Assembly: GCF_027923765.1 (NCBI RefSeq) | Contig: NZ_AP026709.1 | Location: forward strand, 1,607,501 to 1,671,500 | Source: Pseudodesulfovibrio nedwellii | GTDB lineage: Bacteria; Desulfobacterota; Desulfovibrionia; Desulfovibrionales; Desulfovibrionaceae | Direction: 5' to 3' | DNA length: 64,000 nucleotides | Shown: piece after piece, positions 41,576 through 50,389 of the stretch | Numbering within the stretch: the stretch's first letter is position 1 | Layout: every line of letters begins with the position of its first letter | The notes under the pieces: generated by a model | Databases searched by the model: none | Seen by the model: the letters and a program-made list of their open reading frames with translations, nothing else | Told to the model about the DNA's origin: nothing | Made by a program: the position numbers and the translations under genes

Positions 41576-41606
41576 AAGGGTATCCGCAGACACGAATACC
41601 CTTACA
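41576..41606. terminator. Hairpin between converging LysE and FUSC genes
   Basis: Stem GGGTAT-CG with CG-ATACCC and a small loop. On the minus strand it is followed by TTTTTTTG, so it terminates the FUSC transcript from the right; on the plus strand the tail is weaker. Confidence 0.72.
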
Positions 41607-41627
41607 AAAAACCTTGCTTCAAGCCGT

Positions 41628-42689
41628 TCAGGAAGGAATTTCCTTATTCTCGACGGCCTCATATTCCTTGATAACTTTAATGACATATTCACCAAGATGC
41701 TGGGCAGAACTGATAAAACCAAGCACCTGAAAGAGACGTTGTGCACCGAAACGACTGGTCACGCCCTGTCGACGCAATTCAATAAACCGTATTTCGATAT
41801 TGCTCACGGCATCCTCCAAACGTTTCGTATCATGAGGAACCCCCATCCCGATGGCACGTAATGCGGTCGTCGTGGATCGCGTCAATTCTGTCAGTTCCGG
41901 GGCAAGGATGATATCAAAGCCCACGCCTTCCACCTGGTTCAACAAGGTGAGCATGGCCTGCAACCGTTCGAGCACAGAACGAAAAACACTGACCTGTGTC
42001 GAAAGCAGGTTGACGTCATCCCTGAAAAATCGCCGTTCCATGGAAAAAACCTTGTGGAACATCTCCTTATTCTTCTCGGTCGTGCCCGCAAAATCATCAA
42101 ACAAATCAGGATCAGTCTTTTGTTGCAGAGAAAGAAAATTATTCATGAGCAACGTATACCGGACTGCCAATTGCCCGTATTGATGTTCCAAACGCTCACG
42201 CAATGCGGCGCCAGCCCTTCTGGGCCATAATATCACGGAAACAAGAAAGGCACAGGACACACCAACGCCGATCTCTGCCACTCTGGACAGGGTAAACAGT
42301 ATACGATGCTCGTCGGTAAGACTGGTCAGATATACAATAGCCACCGTGATGGCCGCCATGCGAAAACGCACATTATACCGCGTCAGGTAAGCACACACCC
42401 CGGTACCGACAAATATACCCATCAAAGTATACATGGGCGTTGCCGGGAAAATGAGGATAAGCAAAATACCCATCCCCGCACCAATGGCGGTTCCGGTAAA
42501 GCGATACAGACACATGTGAATGGAGTCCGCCACATGGACCTGCATGACGATAACCGTGGTAATGACGGCCCAGTAAGCATATGGCACGCCCACAAAGCCG
42601 GATACGACATATGCGAGAACACTCGCCACCCCGACCTTGATACCGTGCCGGATGTGACTGCTTGCGATGATTCTTTTGATGTAGGACAT
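41628..42689 (-). CDS. FUSC-family (aromatic acid exporter-like) membrane protein
   Basis: A 353-residue protein. The N-terminal 150 residues hold about six membrane segments, with RHGIKVGVASVLAYVVSGF and YWAVITTVIVMQ, patterns seen in FUSC and aromatic-acid exporter proteins. The C-terminal 200 residues are soluble and helical. It belongs with YccS/AaeB-type families, usually half-length here. The start ATG at 42689 has no strong ribosome site. It is a single gene transcribed towards the LysE gene. Confidence 0.8.
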   Translation of the reverse strand: MSYIKRIIASSHIRHGIKVGVASVLAYVVSGFVGVPYAYWAVITTVIVMQVHVADSIHMCLYRFTGTAIGAGMGILLILIFPATPMYTLMGIFVGTGVCAYLTRYNVRFRMAAITVAIVYLTSLTDEHRILFTLSRVAEIGVGVSCAFLVSVILWPRRAGAALRERLEHQYGQLAVRYTLLMNNFLSLQQKTDPDLFDDFAGTTEKNKEMFHKVFSMERRFFRDDVNLLSTQVSVFRSVLERLQAMLTLLNQVEGVGFDIILAPELTELTRSTTTALRAIGMGVPHDTKRLEDAVSNIEIRFIELRRQGVTSRFGAQRLFQVLGFISSAQHLGEYVIKVIKEYEAVENKEIPS

Positions 42690-42850
42690 TTTTCTAGTCG
42701 GATTCGGGAATTATGGGCAGCGAAAATCGCCAACCGTTATGAACAACCGACGCACGGCTCTCACACATTGCGGTCAGAGGGTCAACCATTAAAGATCTTG
42801 CAATATACATTCTCCGCACAATTGACACACATAACAAAAAGGGCTTTGGG

Positions 42851-44245
42851 CTATTTAAAGCTCCCGGCGTTCACATCAAGCCGCTTGAGAATTTTCTGCA
42901 AAGCGACTCTGGACAGCCCACTCTGACGAGCGGCTTTGGAAACATTACCGCGTGTACCGGAGAGTAATTCTTCGACATATGTACGGGTGAAGTCATCCAC
43001 CACTTTTTCCTTGGCATCCTTATAGGGCGTCAAACCCTGCGATTCATCGCCAGGAAGCCCTTCAAGACCTTCCACGAGACGAAGGTGAACCAGTTCCAAA
43101 GACTCACTGGAAGAAAAAACGGCCAATCGACGGATGAAATTCTGCAATTCCCGAACATTTCCGGGCCAATTTTTTGTGGTCAGATACGCCACGGCGTCTG
43201 GTGCCATGGCCTTTGGGTTCACCTTCATTTCTTCGCAGGAAATAGTCAAGAAATGGCGGGCGAGTATAGCAATGTCATCATTACGGTCACGAAGTGCTGG
43301 CACATTCAGATTAAGAACATTAAGACGATAATAGAGGTCTTCACGGAAGCTGCCGTCCTTAATCTTCTCCTCAAGAGGCTGGTTGGTGGAGGCAAGAATA
43401 CGCACGTCCACCGGAACGGTCTTGCTGGAACCAACTGGACGGATCTCTCCTTCCTGCAATGCTCGAAGTAACTTGGTCTGAATACCCGGAGAAATGTCAC
43501 CGATTTCATCAAGAAGCAGAGTACCTCCGTCCGCTGAAACAAAAATGCCTTTGTGATCCCGGTCTGCGCCGGTGAACGCCCCCTTGACGTGACCAAACAA
43601 TTCACTTTCCAGCAATTGATCGGGAATAGCCGGACAATTGACCGTCAACAACGGCTTTCTGCTCCGTCCGCTCAACTGATGAATGGTTCGGGCCACCAAC
43701 TCTTTACCTGTCCCGGATTCTCCACGAATCAAAACGGTATATTCGGACTCGGCCACGGCTGCCACGCCATCTTTGAGCCGACGTATAGCAGAACTCTCAC
43801 CCACGAATTCATTGGGACCGATCTGCTTGGCGAGCAATTCCTGAAGACGGGCGTTTTCCCCAAGAAGACGACTGCGTTCAAGTCCCCGTTCAACAACCTG
43901 AAACAGGTCTTTAGGCTCCACCGGTTTTGTCAGGAAATCGTAGGCCCCGATTTTTAACGCATCCACTGCGGTCTCCACAGTCCCATAAGCAGTCAACATG
44001 ACCACACTCATGTCAGGATGCATTTCTCTAGCCCGACGAAGTAATTCGACACCATCCATGCTCGGCATGTTCAAATCAGTCAGCATCAAGCCAAAGACAT
44101 CGTTTTCCAATGCAGCTATGGCCTCTGGCCCGGAAAGCACGGCCATGATATGTTCATCTGGATACTGTCTGCCCAGCAAACGAGCGAGTCCGGTGGCAAA
44201 ATCCTTTTCATCATCAACGATGAGTATGCCTATGGCGTTTGTCAT
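42851..44245 (-). CDS. NtrC-family sigma-54 response regulator
   Basis: A 464-residue regulator. The receiver (residues 1-125) has VDDEKD, the phospho-acceptor D57 in LTDLNMPSMDG, the threonine in MLTAYG and the lysine in LTKPV. The AAA+ domain has Walker A GESGTGKE, the GAFTGA loop and Walker B LLLDEIG. The Fis-type helix-turn-helix (GNVSKAARQSGLSRVALQKI) ends the protein. Its start overlaps the stop of the partner kinase gene by four bases (ATGA). The likely target is the divergent sigma-54 promoter at 46885. Confidence 0.93.
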   Translation of the reverse strand: MTNAIGILIVDDEKDFATGLARLLGRQYPDEHIMAVLSGPEAIAALENDVFGLMLTDLNMPSMDGVELLRRAREMHPDMSVVMLTAYGTVETAVDALKIGAYDFLTKPVEPKDLFQVVERGLERSRLLGENARLQELLAKQIGPNEFVGESSAIRRLKDGVAAVAESEYTVLIRGESGTGKELVARTIHQLSGRSRKPLLTVNCPAIPDQLLESELFGHVKGAFTGADRDHKGIFVSADGGTLLLDEIGDISPGIQTKLLRALQEGEIRPVGSSKTVPVDVRILASTNQPLEEKIKDGSFREDLYYRLNVLNLNVPALRDRNDDIAILARHFLTISCEEMKVNPKAMAPDAVAYLTTKNWPGNVRELQNFIRRLAVFSSSESLELVHLRLVEGLEGLPGDESQGLTPYKDAKEKVVDDFTRTYVEELLSGTRGNVSKAARQSGLSRVALQKILKRLDVNAGSFK

Positions 44246-46671
44246 TGTTCGCTCCGAGTGGAATCGCTGTTGACCGGAAGATGCACTGTAAAGACAGCAC
44301 CATTATCATTTTCCATCTCAATGCTGCCGCCGATGTCCTGGGCCAATCCATAAACCACGGCCAACCCCAGCCCTGTCCCTTTACCCACTTCCTTGGTGGA
44401 AAAAAACGGATCGAACAACTTCAGCATGTCCCCTTCCGGGATACCTGGACCGTTATCTGCCACCCGAACATCAATGGTATCTGAATCAGATTTATAGTGT
44501 GCTGAAACAATAATATGCCCGACCTTTTTCGTCACCGCATCCAATGCATTTTTGAGCAAATTGGTAAGAATTTGCTCCACAGCCTGTTCATTGGTAATGA
44601 TAGAAGGCAAACCGTCTTCGACTTCCGGCACGACTTCCACGCCCTTCTTCTCTGCTTGCACACGGAAGATGTTGATGGCATCAGCGACAACCCTGCCCAC
44701 ATTCAAATCAACCGGCTCCGATTTCTTGGGACGCGCAAAATTGAGCAAATCCTGCAGAACAGTCTCGGCCTGCGAAGCATGCTTGATGATAATCTCGGCG
44801 TCAGAAGATATTTCCTGTCGAGACTCAGCTCCCCGCAGCAACTCGGCATAGCACTTAATAACACCTAACGGATTATTAATTTCATGGGCCAACCCTGCGG
44901 CCAATTGACCAACAGTTGCCAACTTTTCACTCTGCTGCATAGTAGCAAGCATCCGCTTTTCCTGTGTCACATCACGCACATAAACAACACCATGTGCTTC
45001 TTTGGCAGCACCTTCCGCCACAGGAAAAACACTGATCGAAAAGGACCTGCCATCTGCGGTTTGCACCTCTCGGGCCATGGCCTCTCCATGTTCCAGCGAA
45101 GACTTCAGTGGACAATTCTCAAACACGCCGCCCTGCCTAAACAAAGTGGAACAGGCGGTGTCAGCCACGGCTCCCCCAAAGGACACGCACAAGGAGCGAG
45201 CGGCTTCATTAGCCAAAACCACACCGCAAGCGCCGTCCATAAGTAAAAGAGGATCACTGATGCCTTCGACAATCGCCTGGAGCATGTCTTTTTGACGAAG
45301 AAGATTGTGCAAGGCCGCCAGATTTTCCATGGCGATGCCAAGCTGCTGACCCAACGCCCGCAAAACGTTCCGGTCCTGATTCGTTATTATGGTTCCCTCA
45401 TCCCAGATTAAACACAAAATTCCCTCGGAAGACGCATCACTGGCCCAGACCGGAATGTATGCCTTGCCCGGCTCATAATACGGCTCAACTTCAGTAATAA
45501 TTTCTTTCCAGTTATGAGGAAGATCGGGCTTGGGCGTCTCTTCGGGCCACGTATAATATGTCTGGGAGGCGAGCATGCAGATAAAGCCGCCAAGACTGGC
45601 TCTGAACCGCTGCACAATAAGTGGCAAAGAGTGTTGCCACATCTGCCGTCGAGTATGACTTTTATTCAACCCATCAAGAAGCTGCACAAACAAACCGACA
45701 TCCGAACGCCGTTCCTCGGCCTCAAGTTTCAATTCACCGGTACGGACCTCGACCATCTGCTCAAGATTCTCCGAGTGCTGACGCAACTGATAGTTCATCT
45801 CATGGACATGATCGCCAAGCTCTTCAAGCCCCTGAACAACCTCTTCTATTTCGTCAACATTTTCCAACTTTTCCATAAATCCGAGTTCCTCGTCTTCCTG
45901 AAAAAGCTTCCGGAACTTGTCAGTCAACCTATGTAAGTTGGTCATGATAAGACGATTGAAAAAGATCTGAACCAAAGCAAAGAAAAGCAGCATGCCACCG
46001 CCATAGAGAGCGGCATAGCCGATGGTGGCTTCACGAATCTTCCCGACCGCTCCGTCAATAGGAACGCCGACAACGACCAAACCAGCAATATCACCCAACG
46101 TATGACCGAATCCTCGCTCCGTTCCATACCGTTCAAGCAGGACAGGGGGAGAATCCTCCGGCACGCCGTGACACGTCATGCACGATTTTTTAAACTCCAC
46201 AGGACGTGCCTTGACGAAAAACTCCTTACTATCAATCTTGCGGTACCCTTCCCAATATTCCTTACCCGGATTTTTCCTGAAATATGCCAGGAGTTCACGC
46301 TCACTGTCCTTGATTTCAAAGAGCGGATTACGCGCATTATCCGCTACCCGACGATAATAATACTCCGAATGACGCAAATTGAGCCGATCCATAATGGCTC
46401 GAGAAATATACGATGAAGACATGGCCTCGATAACAAACTCCCCTTCCGGCAAAGTCTGATACATTTTCGGCCTGAGTATTTCCCGCACATACCCCTGCAC
46501 GCTGGACACCTGATTCAGCACAAGATCAGCCTTATCCTTGACCTGAGTATCCAGAAGTGAACTGAGATGAAAATACAAACTCGAAGCGAAAAACAAGCCC
46601 AGCAAAAAAACGATGGTTCCCAATCCAAGAAGGAACTTGGCCTGAAGGTTTTTTGGTCCGAAATTACCCAT
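44242..46671 (-). CDS. Membrane sensor histidine kinase with CxxCH haem-binding periplasmic domain
   Basis: An 809-residue kinase. The first membrane segment is at residues 10-35. The periplasmic region to about residue 215 matches the DUF3365 (Tll0287-like) family and carries a c-type haem motif CMTCH (C164, C167, H168). A second membrane segment is near 225-245, then a HAMP-like linker, a GAF-like region near 345-465, a PAS-like region near 475-575 ([13 protein letters not shown]) and the kinase core ([40 protein letters not shown]). Haem domains of this kind sense redox or gases. It is co-transcribed with an NtrC regulator. Confidence 0.88.
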   Translation of the reverse strand: MGNFGPKNLQAKFLLGLGTIVFLLGLFFASSLYFHLSSLLDTQVKDKADLVLNQVSSVQGYVREILRPKMYQTLPEGEFVIEAMSSSYISRAIMDRLNLRHSEYYYRRVADNARNPLFEIKDSERELLAYFRKNPGKEYWEGYRKIDSKEFFVKARPVEFKKSCMTCHGVPEDSPPVLLERYGTERGFGHTLGDIAGLVVVGVPIDGAVGKIREATIGYAALYGGGMLLFFALVQIFFNRLIMTNLHRLTDKFRKLFQEDEELGFMEKLENVDEIEEVVQGLEELGDHVHEMNYQLRQHSENLEQMVEVRTGELKLEAEERRSDVGLFVQLLDGLNKSHTRRQMWQHSLPLIVQRFRASLGGFICMLASQTYYTWPEETPKPDLPHNWKEIITEVEPYYEPGKAYIPVWASDASSEGILCLIWDEGTIITNQDRNVLRALGQQLGIAMENLAALHNLLRQKDMLQAIVEGISDPLLLMDGACGVVLANEAARSLCVSFGGAVADTACSTLFRQGGVFENCPLKSSLEHGEAMAREVQTADGRSFSISVFPVAEGAAKEAHGVVYVRDVTQEKRMLATMQQSEKLATVGQLAAGLAHEINNPLGVIKCYAELLRGAESRQEISSDAEIIIKHASQAETVLQDLLNFARPKKSEPVDLNVGRVVADAINIFRVQAEKKGVEVVPEVEDGLPSIITNEQAVEQILTNLLKNALDAVTKKVGHIIVSAHYKSDSDTIDVRVADNGPGIPEGDMLKLFDPFFSTKEVGKGTGLGLAVVYGLAQDIGGSIEMENDNGAVFTVHLPVNSDSTRSEQ

Positions 46672-46814
46672 ATATTTCTCCGGGCGTTACGCCCATTTCA
46701 TTCAAAATCCCACCGTCCGCAATGGTGGCACGCCCCTGAATCGTAGCGCACTTTTTACTTTTTTAACAACTTGCCTTCCCCGCACGCGAAAAGTGCAAAC
46801 TCCACGTTAAAAAT

Positions 46815-46832
46815 TGCTAACTCAAGTTAGCA
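46815..46832. promoter_or_regulatory. Palindromic upstream activating site for the NtrC regulator
   Basis: Perfect eight-base arms TGCTAACT and AGTTAGCA with a two-base centre CA. It lies about 53 bases before the -24 box of the yeiH promoter and in the divergent region of the sensor-kinase operon. It is the best candidate binding site of the NtrC-family regulator. Confidence 0.65.
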
Positions 46833-46884
46833 CATCAAACCGCATTGCAAAAAATAAATCAAGTAAAATCAGTAGTATCTCTTT

Positions 46885-46900
46885 TGGCACGCACCTTGCC
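46885..46900 (+). promoter_or_regulatory. Sigma-54 (-24/-12) promoter of the yeiH operon
   Basis: TGGCACG, four bases, then TTGCC, a near-perfect match to TGGCACG-N4-TTGCW. Transcription should start near 46912, leaving a leader of about 36 bases with an AGGAGAGG ribosome site. Confidence 0.88.
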
Positions 46901-46947
46901 TTAGGGAAAGCCAGACCACACACAAAAAACCAAAGGAGAGGTTTGGT

Positions 46948-48588
46948 ATGGCTCAAGCAACTGTCGGACGTCCCGACAACACACCCGTATGGATCATCAG
47001 TGGTATTCTACTGGCATACGGCGTTCTCGTTTCCTCGGGAGCACTGACTGGTCTTCTGACCACATTCAAAGTCCATAAGGCAATGGACCTGATGCAGACC
47101 ATGGCTTTCGTGGGCGGCGGACTTGGTGTCGCTACTGCGATGCTCAGGCAAGCACGTTGGAATAAACCCCTCAACAACTTTGACACCTTTGTACTGGAAA
47201 CCATTCCGGGCATTCTGTTCATTGTGGCCTTGGCCATGGGCATCCGCTGGTTTGCAGAGCCGATGGTCAAACTCGCAAGTTCAGCCATGGTTCCAGCCCT
47301 TGGCTTCAAGCTCTACAAGGTACTGAACCTGAACTATGTTGTCCTCGGTATTCTCGTCGGTATCATCATCACCAACAGCTGGGGTATCCCAAAATTCGCA
47401 GCATCAGGCGTCAAAACCGCCCGCTTCGTGTTGAAGATGGGTGTTATCCTGCTGGGTGCCCGTTACTCCTTTGCAGAACTGGCAAAGCTGGGCATGGTTT
47501 CAGTCTGGATGATCGGCTTCTTTGTTCTGGGTACCGTATTCTTCGTCCTGTTCCTGGGTAAAGTTTTCAAACAACCTAAGACCATGACTGGCGTCCTGTC
47601 CGCAGGCATGGGTGTTTGCGGCGTATCCGCAACTGTTGCCTGCGCCCCGGTCGTCAAGGCCAAATGCTCCGAGATGGCCTACACCATCGGCACCATCCTC
47701 GGCTTTGGTATCCTGTGCATGTTCGTCTTCCCCACCGTTGGTAAAATCGCAGGCATGAACGCTACCCAGTTCGGCGCATGGGCCGGCACCGGCATCCTGA
47801 ACTCTGCTCAGGTCGCTGCCGCCTGTCTCGCATTCAACGCTGTTGACATTAAAACCCTGAAAGTCGGTGAAATCTTCAACATCACCCGCGTTCTGTTCCT
47901 GCCCGTCATCGTTCTGGTGCTCGCCACATGGTACGGCAAGCAGTCCGGTCAAAAGTTGAGCTTCAAGGAAGTTGTCATCGACAAGTTCCCCATCTTCATC
48001 ATCGGCTTCCTTATCCTGTTCTTCATGTCCTCCCTGGGTCTGTTCTCACCAGCAGATCACTACAAGGGCAAATACCTCGACTTCAGCTACAACGAACGCA
48101 CCGAAGTCACTCCTGAAGAACTGACCATACTGAAAGCTGCGGCTGTCGCAGGCATTCAAGGGCTTAACGTGCAGGAAACCGCATCGTTGGATAACCTTGT
48201 CAAACAGCACCAGATCGCCGGTAACTTCGACGATCGTGGCGACAAAACCAAGTTCGACACTGTGGCCCGTGAACGTATGGCCGGTCTGGAATCCATGATC
48301 GCCCGTGCAAAGGGTGGCGAAGTGACGATTTCCACAGACGTCAAATCAGCACTCTCACACGCGATCAAGCAGGTTCACAAAAAATCCAAGACTATTGTTA
48401 CCCTGACCAACGCCATGATCTGGTTCTTTGCTTATGGTCTCATCGGCCTTGGCATGCAGATCACAGGCAAGTCCCTTGCTCAGGCAGGCGGCTGGCCGCT
48501 GGTCATGGGTGGTATCTCCGGCGTTGCCAAGGCGACCCTGTCCTTCATCGTCGTCATGTACTTCGTCAAGGACGTCGTCCTTCACTAA
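46948..48588 (+). CDS. yeiH: YeiH-family putative sulfate/anion exporter with a long hydrophilic insertion
   Basis: A 546-residue membrane protein with about eleven hydrophobic segments. The family signature GVLSAGMGVCGVSATVACAP lies at residues 215-234. YeiH proteins are annotated as putative sulfate exporters. The usual length is about 340-350 residues; here a soluble block of about 110 residues (roughly 368-480) separates the last membrane segments. That block is charged and contains helix-like KQVHKKSK. It is the first gene of a sigma-54-controlled operon with a universal stress protein and small membrane proteins. The start ATG follows GGAGAGG. Confidence 0.85.
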   Translation: MAQATVGRPDNTPVWIISGILLAYGVLVSSGALTGLLTTFKVHKAMDLMQTMAFVGGGLGVATAMLRQARWNKPLNNFDTFVLETIPGILFIVALAMGIRWFAEPMVKLASSAMVPALGFKLYKVLNLNYVVLGILVGIIITNSWGIPKFAASGVKTARFVLKMGVILLGARYSFAELAKLGMVSVWMIGFFVLGTVFFVLFLGKVFKQPKTMTGVLSAGMGVCGVSATVACAPVVKAKCSEMAYTIGTILGFGILCMFVFPTVGKIAGMNATQFGAWAGTGILNSAQVAAACLAFNAVDIKTLKVGEIFNITRVLFLPVIVLVLATWYGKQSGQKLSFKEVVIDKFPIFIIGFLILFFMSSLGLFSPADHYKGKYLDFSYNERTEVTPEELTILKAAAVAGIQGLNVQETASLDNLVKQHQIAGNFDDRGDKTKFDTVARERMAGLESMIARAKGGEVTISTDVKSALSHAIKQVHKKSKTIVTLTNAMIWFFAYGLIGLGMQITGKSLAQAGGWPLVMGGISGVAKATLSFIVVMYFVKDVVLH

Positions 48589-48603
48589 AAGGAGAATTGA
48601 AAA

Positions 48604-48768
48604 ATGGCTGAAGATATCAAATGCAATGTCAACACTGAGGATCAGGCGGAAAACGAAGAGCGCGCACTGTCCGTCTTCGCTTCCGAAAAAAGTGAAGATC
48701 TGACCGCCCTTGTGCTCGTCATGATCGTGACCTTCCTGGTCCTGCTGTTCACCAAGTGGATGGCCTAG
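48604..48768 (+). CDS. Small single-span membrane protein of the yeiH operon
   Basis: A 54-residue frame. It starts at ATG 48604 with AGGAG upstream, 15 bases after yeiH. The first 33 residues are polar and acidic; residues 34-51 (ALVLVMIVTFLVLLFTKW) are a membrane segment, so the N-terminus is probably cytoplasmic or flanking. It could be a small regulatory or stabilising subunit of the YeiH exporter. Its frame and codon use fit the neighbours, but nothing else identifies it. Confidence 0.7.
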   Translation: MAEDIKCNVNTEDQAENEERALSVFASEKSEDLTALVLVMIVTFLVLLFTKWMA

Positions 48769-48851
48769 TAATCGATACGTAAACCTCGCCGTATACGGAG
48801 GGGGACGCATGTTCCCCTCCCATACGGAGATCAAAAAAAACGAAGACTGTC

Positions 48852-49295
48852 ATGAAGCATATACTTCTCGCAACACACGGCACCCCCGGCGCACGCAAAG
48901 CTGAAAAGCTGGCCCGCCAATGGGCAGACCAGTACGGCGCAAAAGTCACCGTCCTTTCAATCATCAATGAAGCATGGGGCGATATGACCTGCGACGACTG
49001 GTTGAATACCTCCACCACGCGTAATGTCTTCGGTTCCTATGTAGCGAGTGAAATCGCCAAGGAAATCGATACGGTCTGGGACCGTCTGCGCACGGATTTT
49101 GATGGGGTGGAACTCGATTTTCTCAGCAAAGGCGGCAAGCTCGACAACGTGCTGGCCGAAGCCGCTGTCAAAATCGAGGCCGATGTAGCAATCATGGGTG
49201 CCTGGCAGAAAGAACAGGCCCCCGGCTTCAGAGACCGCTTTGAAAACAAGCGTCTGCACCCGCAGATGCCATGCCCACTGGTGGTGGCACCATGA
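48852..49295 (+). CDS. Universal stress protein (UspA family)
   Basis: A 147-residue single-domain stress protein. It opens HILLATHGTPGARKAEKLA, the beta-1 strand and first helix of the family. The ATP-binding GxxG-type loop near the C-terminus is not well conserved (MGAWQKEQAPGFR), so it may not bind nucleotide. It overlaps the next gene by four bases (ATGA). It is part of the yeiH operon, so it is likely made when sulfur-anion export is needed. Confidence 0.88.
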   Translation: MKHILLATHGTPGARKAEKLARQWADQYGAKVTVLSIINEAWGDMTCDDWLNTSTTRNVFGSYVASEIAKEIDTVWDRLRTDFDGVELDFLSKGGKLDNVLAEAAVKIEADVAIMGAWQKEQAPGFRDRFENKRLHPQMPCPLVVAP

Positions 49296-49903
49296 CATAC
49301 GCATCCGAAACCATAAACCGTCGAGACCGCGCTCACGCGGACGTTGAAGAACTCCCCAGACCCGGCGTCTGGATGGAGACCAACCTTCCTTGGAACACAG
49401 CCTTCTGGAGCGACCTCAAAGGGAAAACCCTGATGAGACTCAACCCTCACTGGCATGTTGAAAAAGACAAAACCAGCGAAGGCTTCCCCGTGGAAGACGT
49501 TCTGGTGGAAGCCGAGTTCCGGGCAACCCCTGAACTAACAGCCACAGCGGACACCTTTCAGGCATCCTTCCCGGAAATCGGCCTGACCCTATCTGCCCGC
49601 AAATGCGAAGACGGTGCCAACACGGCCCTTTCCTTCACCATGGACGAGGTAGAGAACTGCCCCTTCACAGCTGAAGATGCCGGACGCACCATGCAATACT
49701 GGCTGCCCAGCCTGCGTGAATACTACCGACTGCACGAGTCCAACTCACTCAAACATCGCGCATGGCGTTTCTTCATGAACAAAGTCATGCTGACCATGAA
49801 CCCCACCCAGCGCAGAATCAGTGGCTTCATGTTCAAACTCACCGTCCTCGAATGCCTGTTCATCGTCATCCTTGGCGTGGGCTGGTTCTACTACGGAGCC
49901 TAG
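49292..49903 (+). CDS. Hypothetical 203-residue protein with a C-terminal membrane segment
   Basis: I do not recognise this protein. It is soluble for about 180 residues, with a helix-rich middle and several aromatic residues near the N-terminus (PGVWMETNLPWNTAFWSDL). Residues 180-200 (FKLTVLECLFIVILGVGWFYYG) are a membrane anchor. Its start overlaps the stress protein stop by four bases (ATGA), so translation is coupled. It ends nine bases before the small membrane protein gene. It probably associates with the YeiH exporter or the small membrane proteins. Confidence 0.75.
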   Translation: MTYASETINRRDRAHADVEELPRPGVWMETNLPWNTAFWSDLKGKTLMRLNPHWHVEKDKTSEGFPVEDVLVEAEFRATPELTATADTFQASFPEIGLTLSARKCEDGANTALSFTMDEVENCPFTAEDAGRTMQYWLPSLREYYRLHESNSLKHRAWRFFMNKVMLTMNPTQRRISGFMFKLTVLECLFIVILGVGWFYYGA

Positions 49904-49912
49904 GAGAAAATC

Positions 49913-50209
49913 ATGCTTAAAAATTTCTTTCACCACTTTATTGTTGGCCTCGGCGCACTTGGATACCTGCTGGCAGTCCCGGTGTTGTTGTATCAATACC
50001 TCGGCCTCATGAACAACTGGCCGCACCTGTTCCTCAGCATCGTATATGATTCTGCCGGAGACTGGTGGCTGGATGTTAACTGGCAGGCTCCCGCTCTATG
50101 GATTGCCGTAGGCTTTATCGTCTTGGCCGCCGCGACCCACGCCTTCTTCCGACGCAACGACACGCTCGGATACAGAGAAGCTGAAGTTCCAAGCGCACAC
50201 GGATTCTAA
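49913..50209 (+). CDS. Small membrane protein of the yeiH operon
   Basis: A 98-residue protein with two membrane segments (residues 8-33 and 58-78) and a polar loop between containing several aromatic residues (DSAGDWWLDVNWQ). The C-terminus is polar and ends at HGF. It belongs to no family I recognise. It is nine bases downstream of the previous gene in the yeiH operon. A role in the exporter complex is a guess from context. Confidence 0.75.
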   Translation: MLKNFFHHFIVGLGALGYLLAVPVLLYQYLGLMNNWPHLFLSIVYDSAGDWWLDVNWQAPALWIAVGFIVLAAATHAFFRRNDTLGYREAEVPSAHGF

Positions 50210-50389
50210 TTTTTATGATGTTCGGAAGATTGCCTCCTCCTTCTTTTCGAACACCCAAAAAACCTCATTGCCTCTCGAGGTTGGCACTCCGAGAAAGTTG
50301 CGGTATTCTTCACCCCAAAGCCGCAACTTCCCGGAGTCCCTCTCGTCCGACCCATTTGATCCAGACTCCGCCCAGCCCAAGGACATCAC

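Noticed and set aside
50281-50300. TGGCAC followed by TTGC, resembling a sigma-54 promoter before the pseudokinase gene
   Set aside because: The GG to GC spacing is about 15 bases instead of 10, so sigma-54 would not recognise it.
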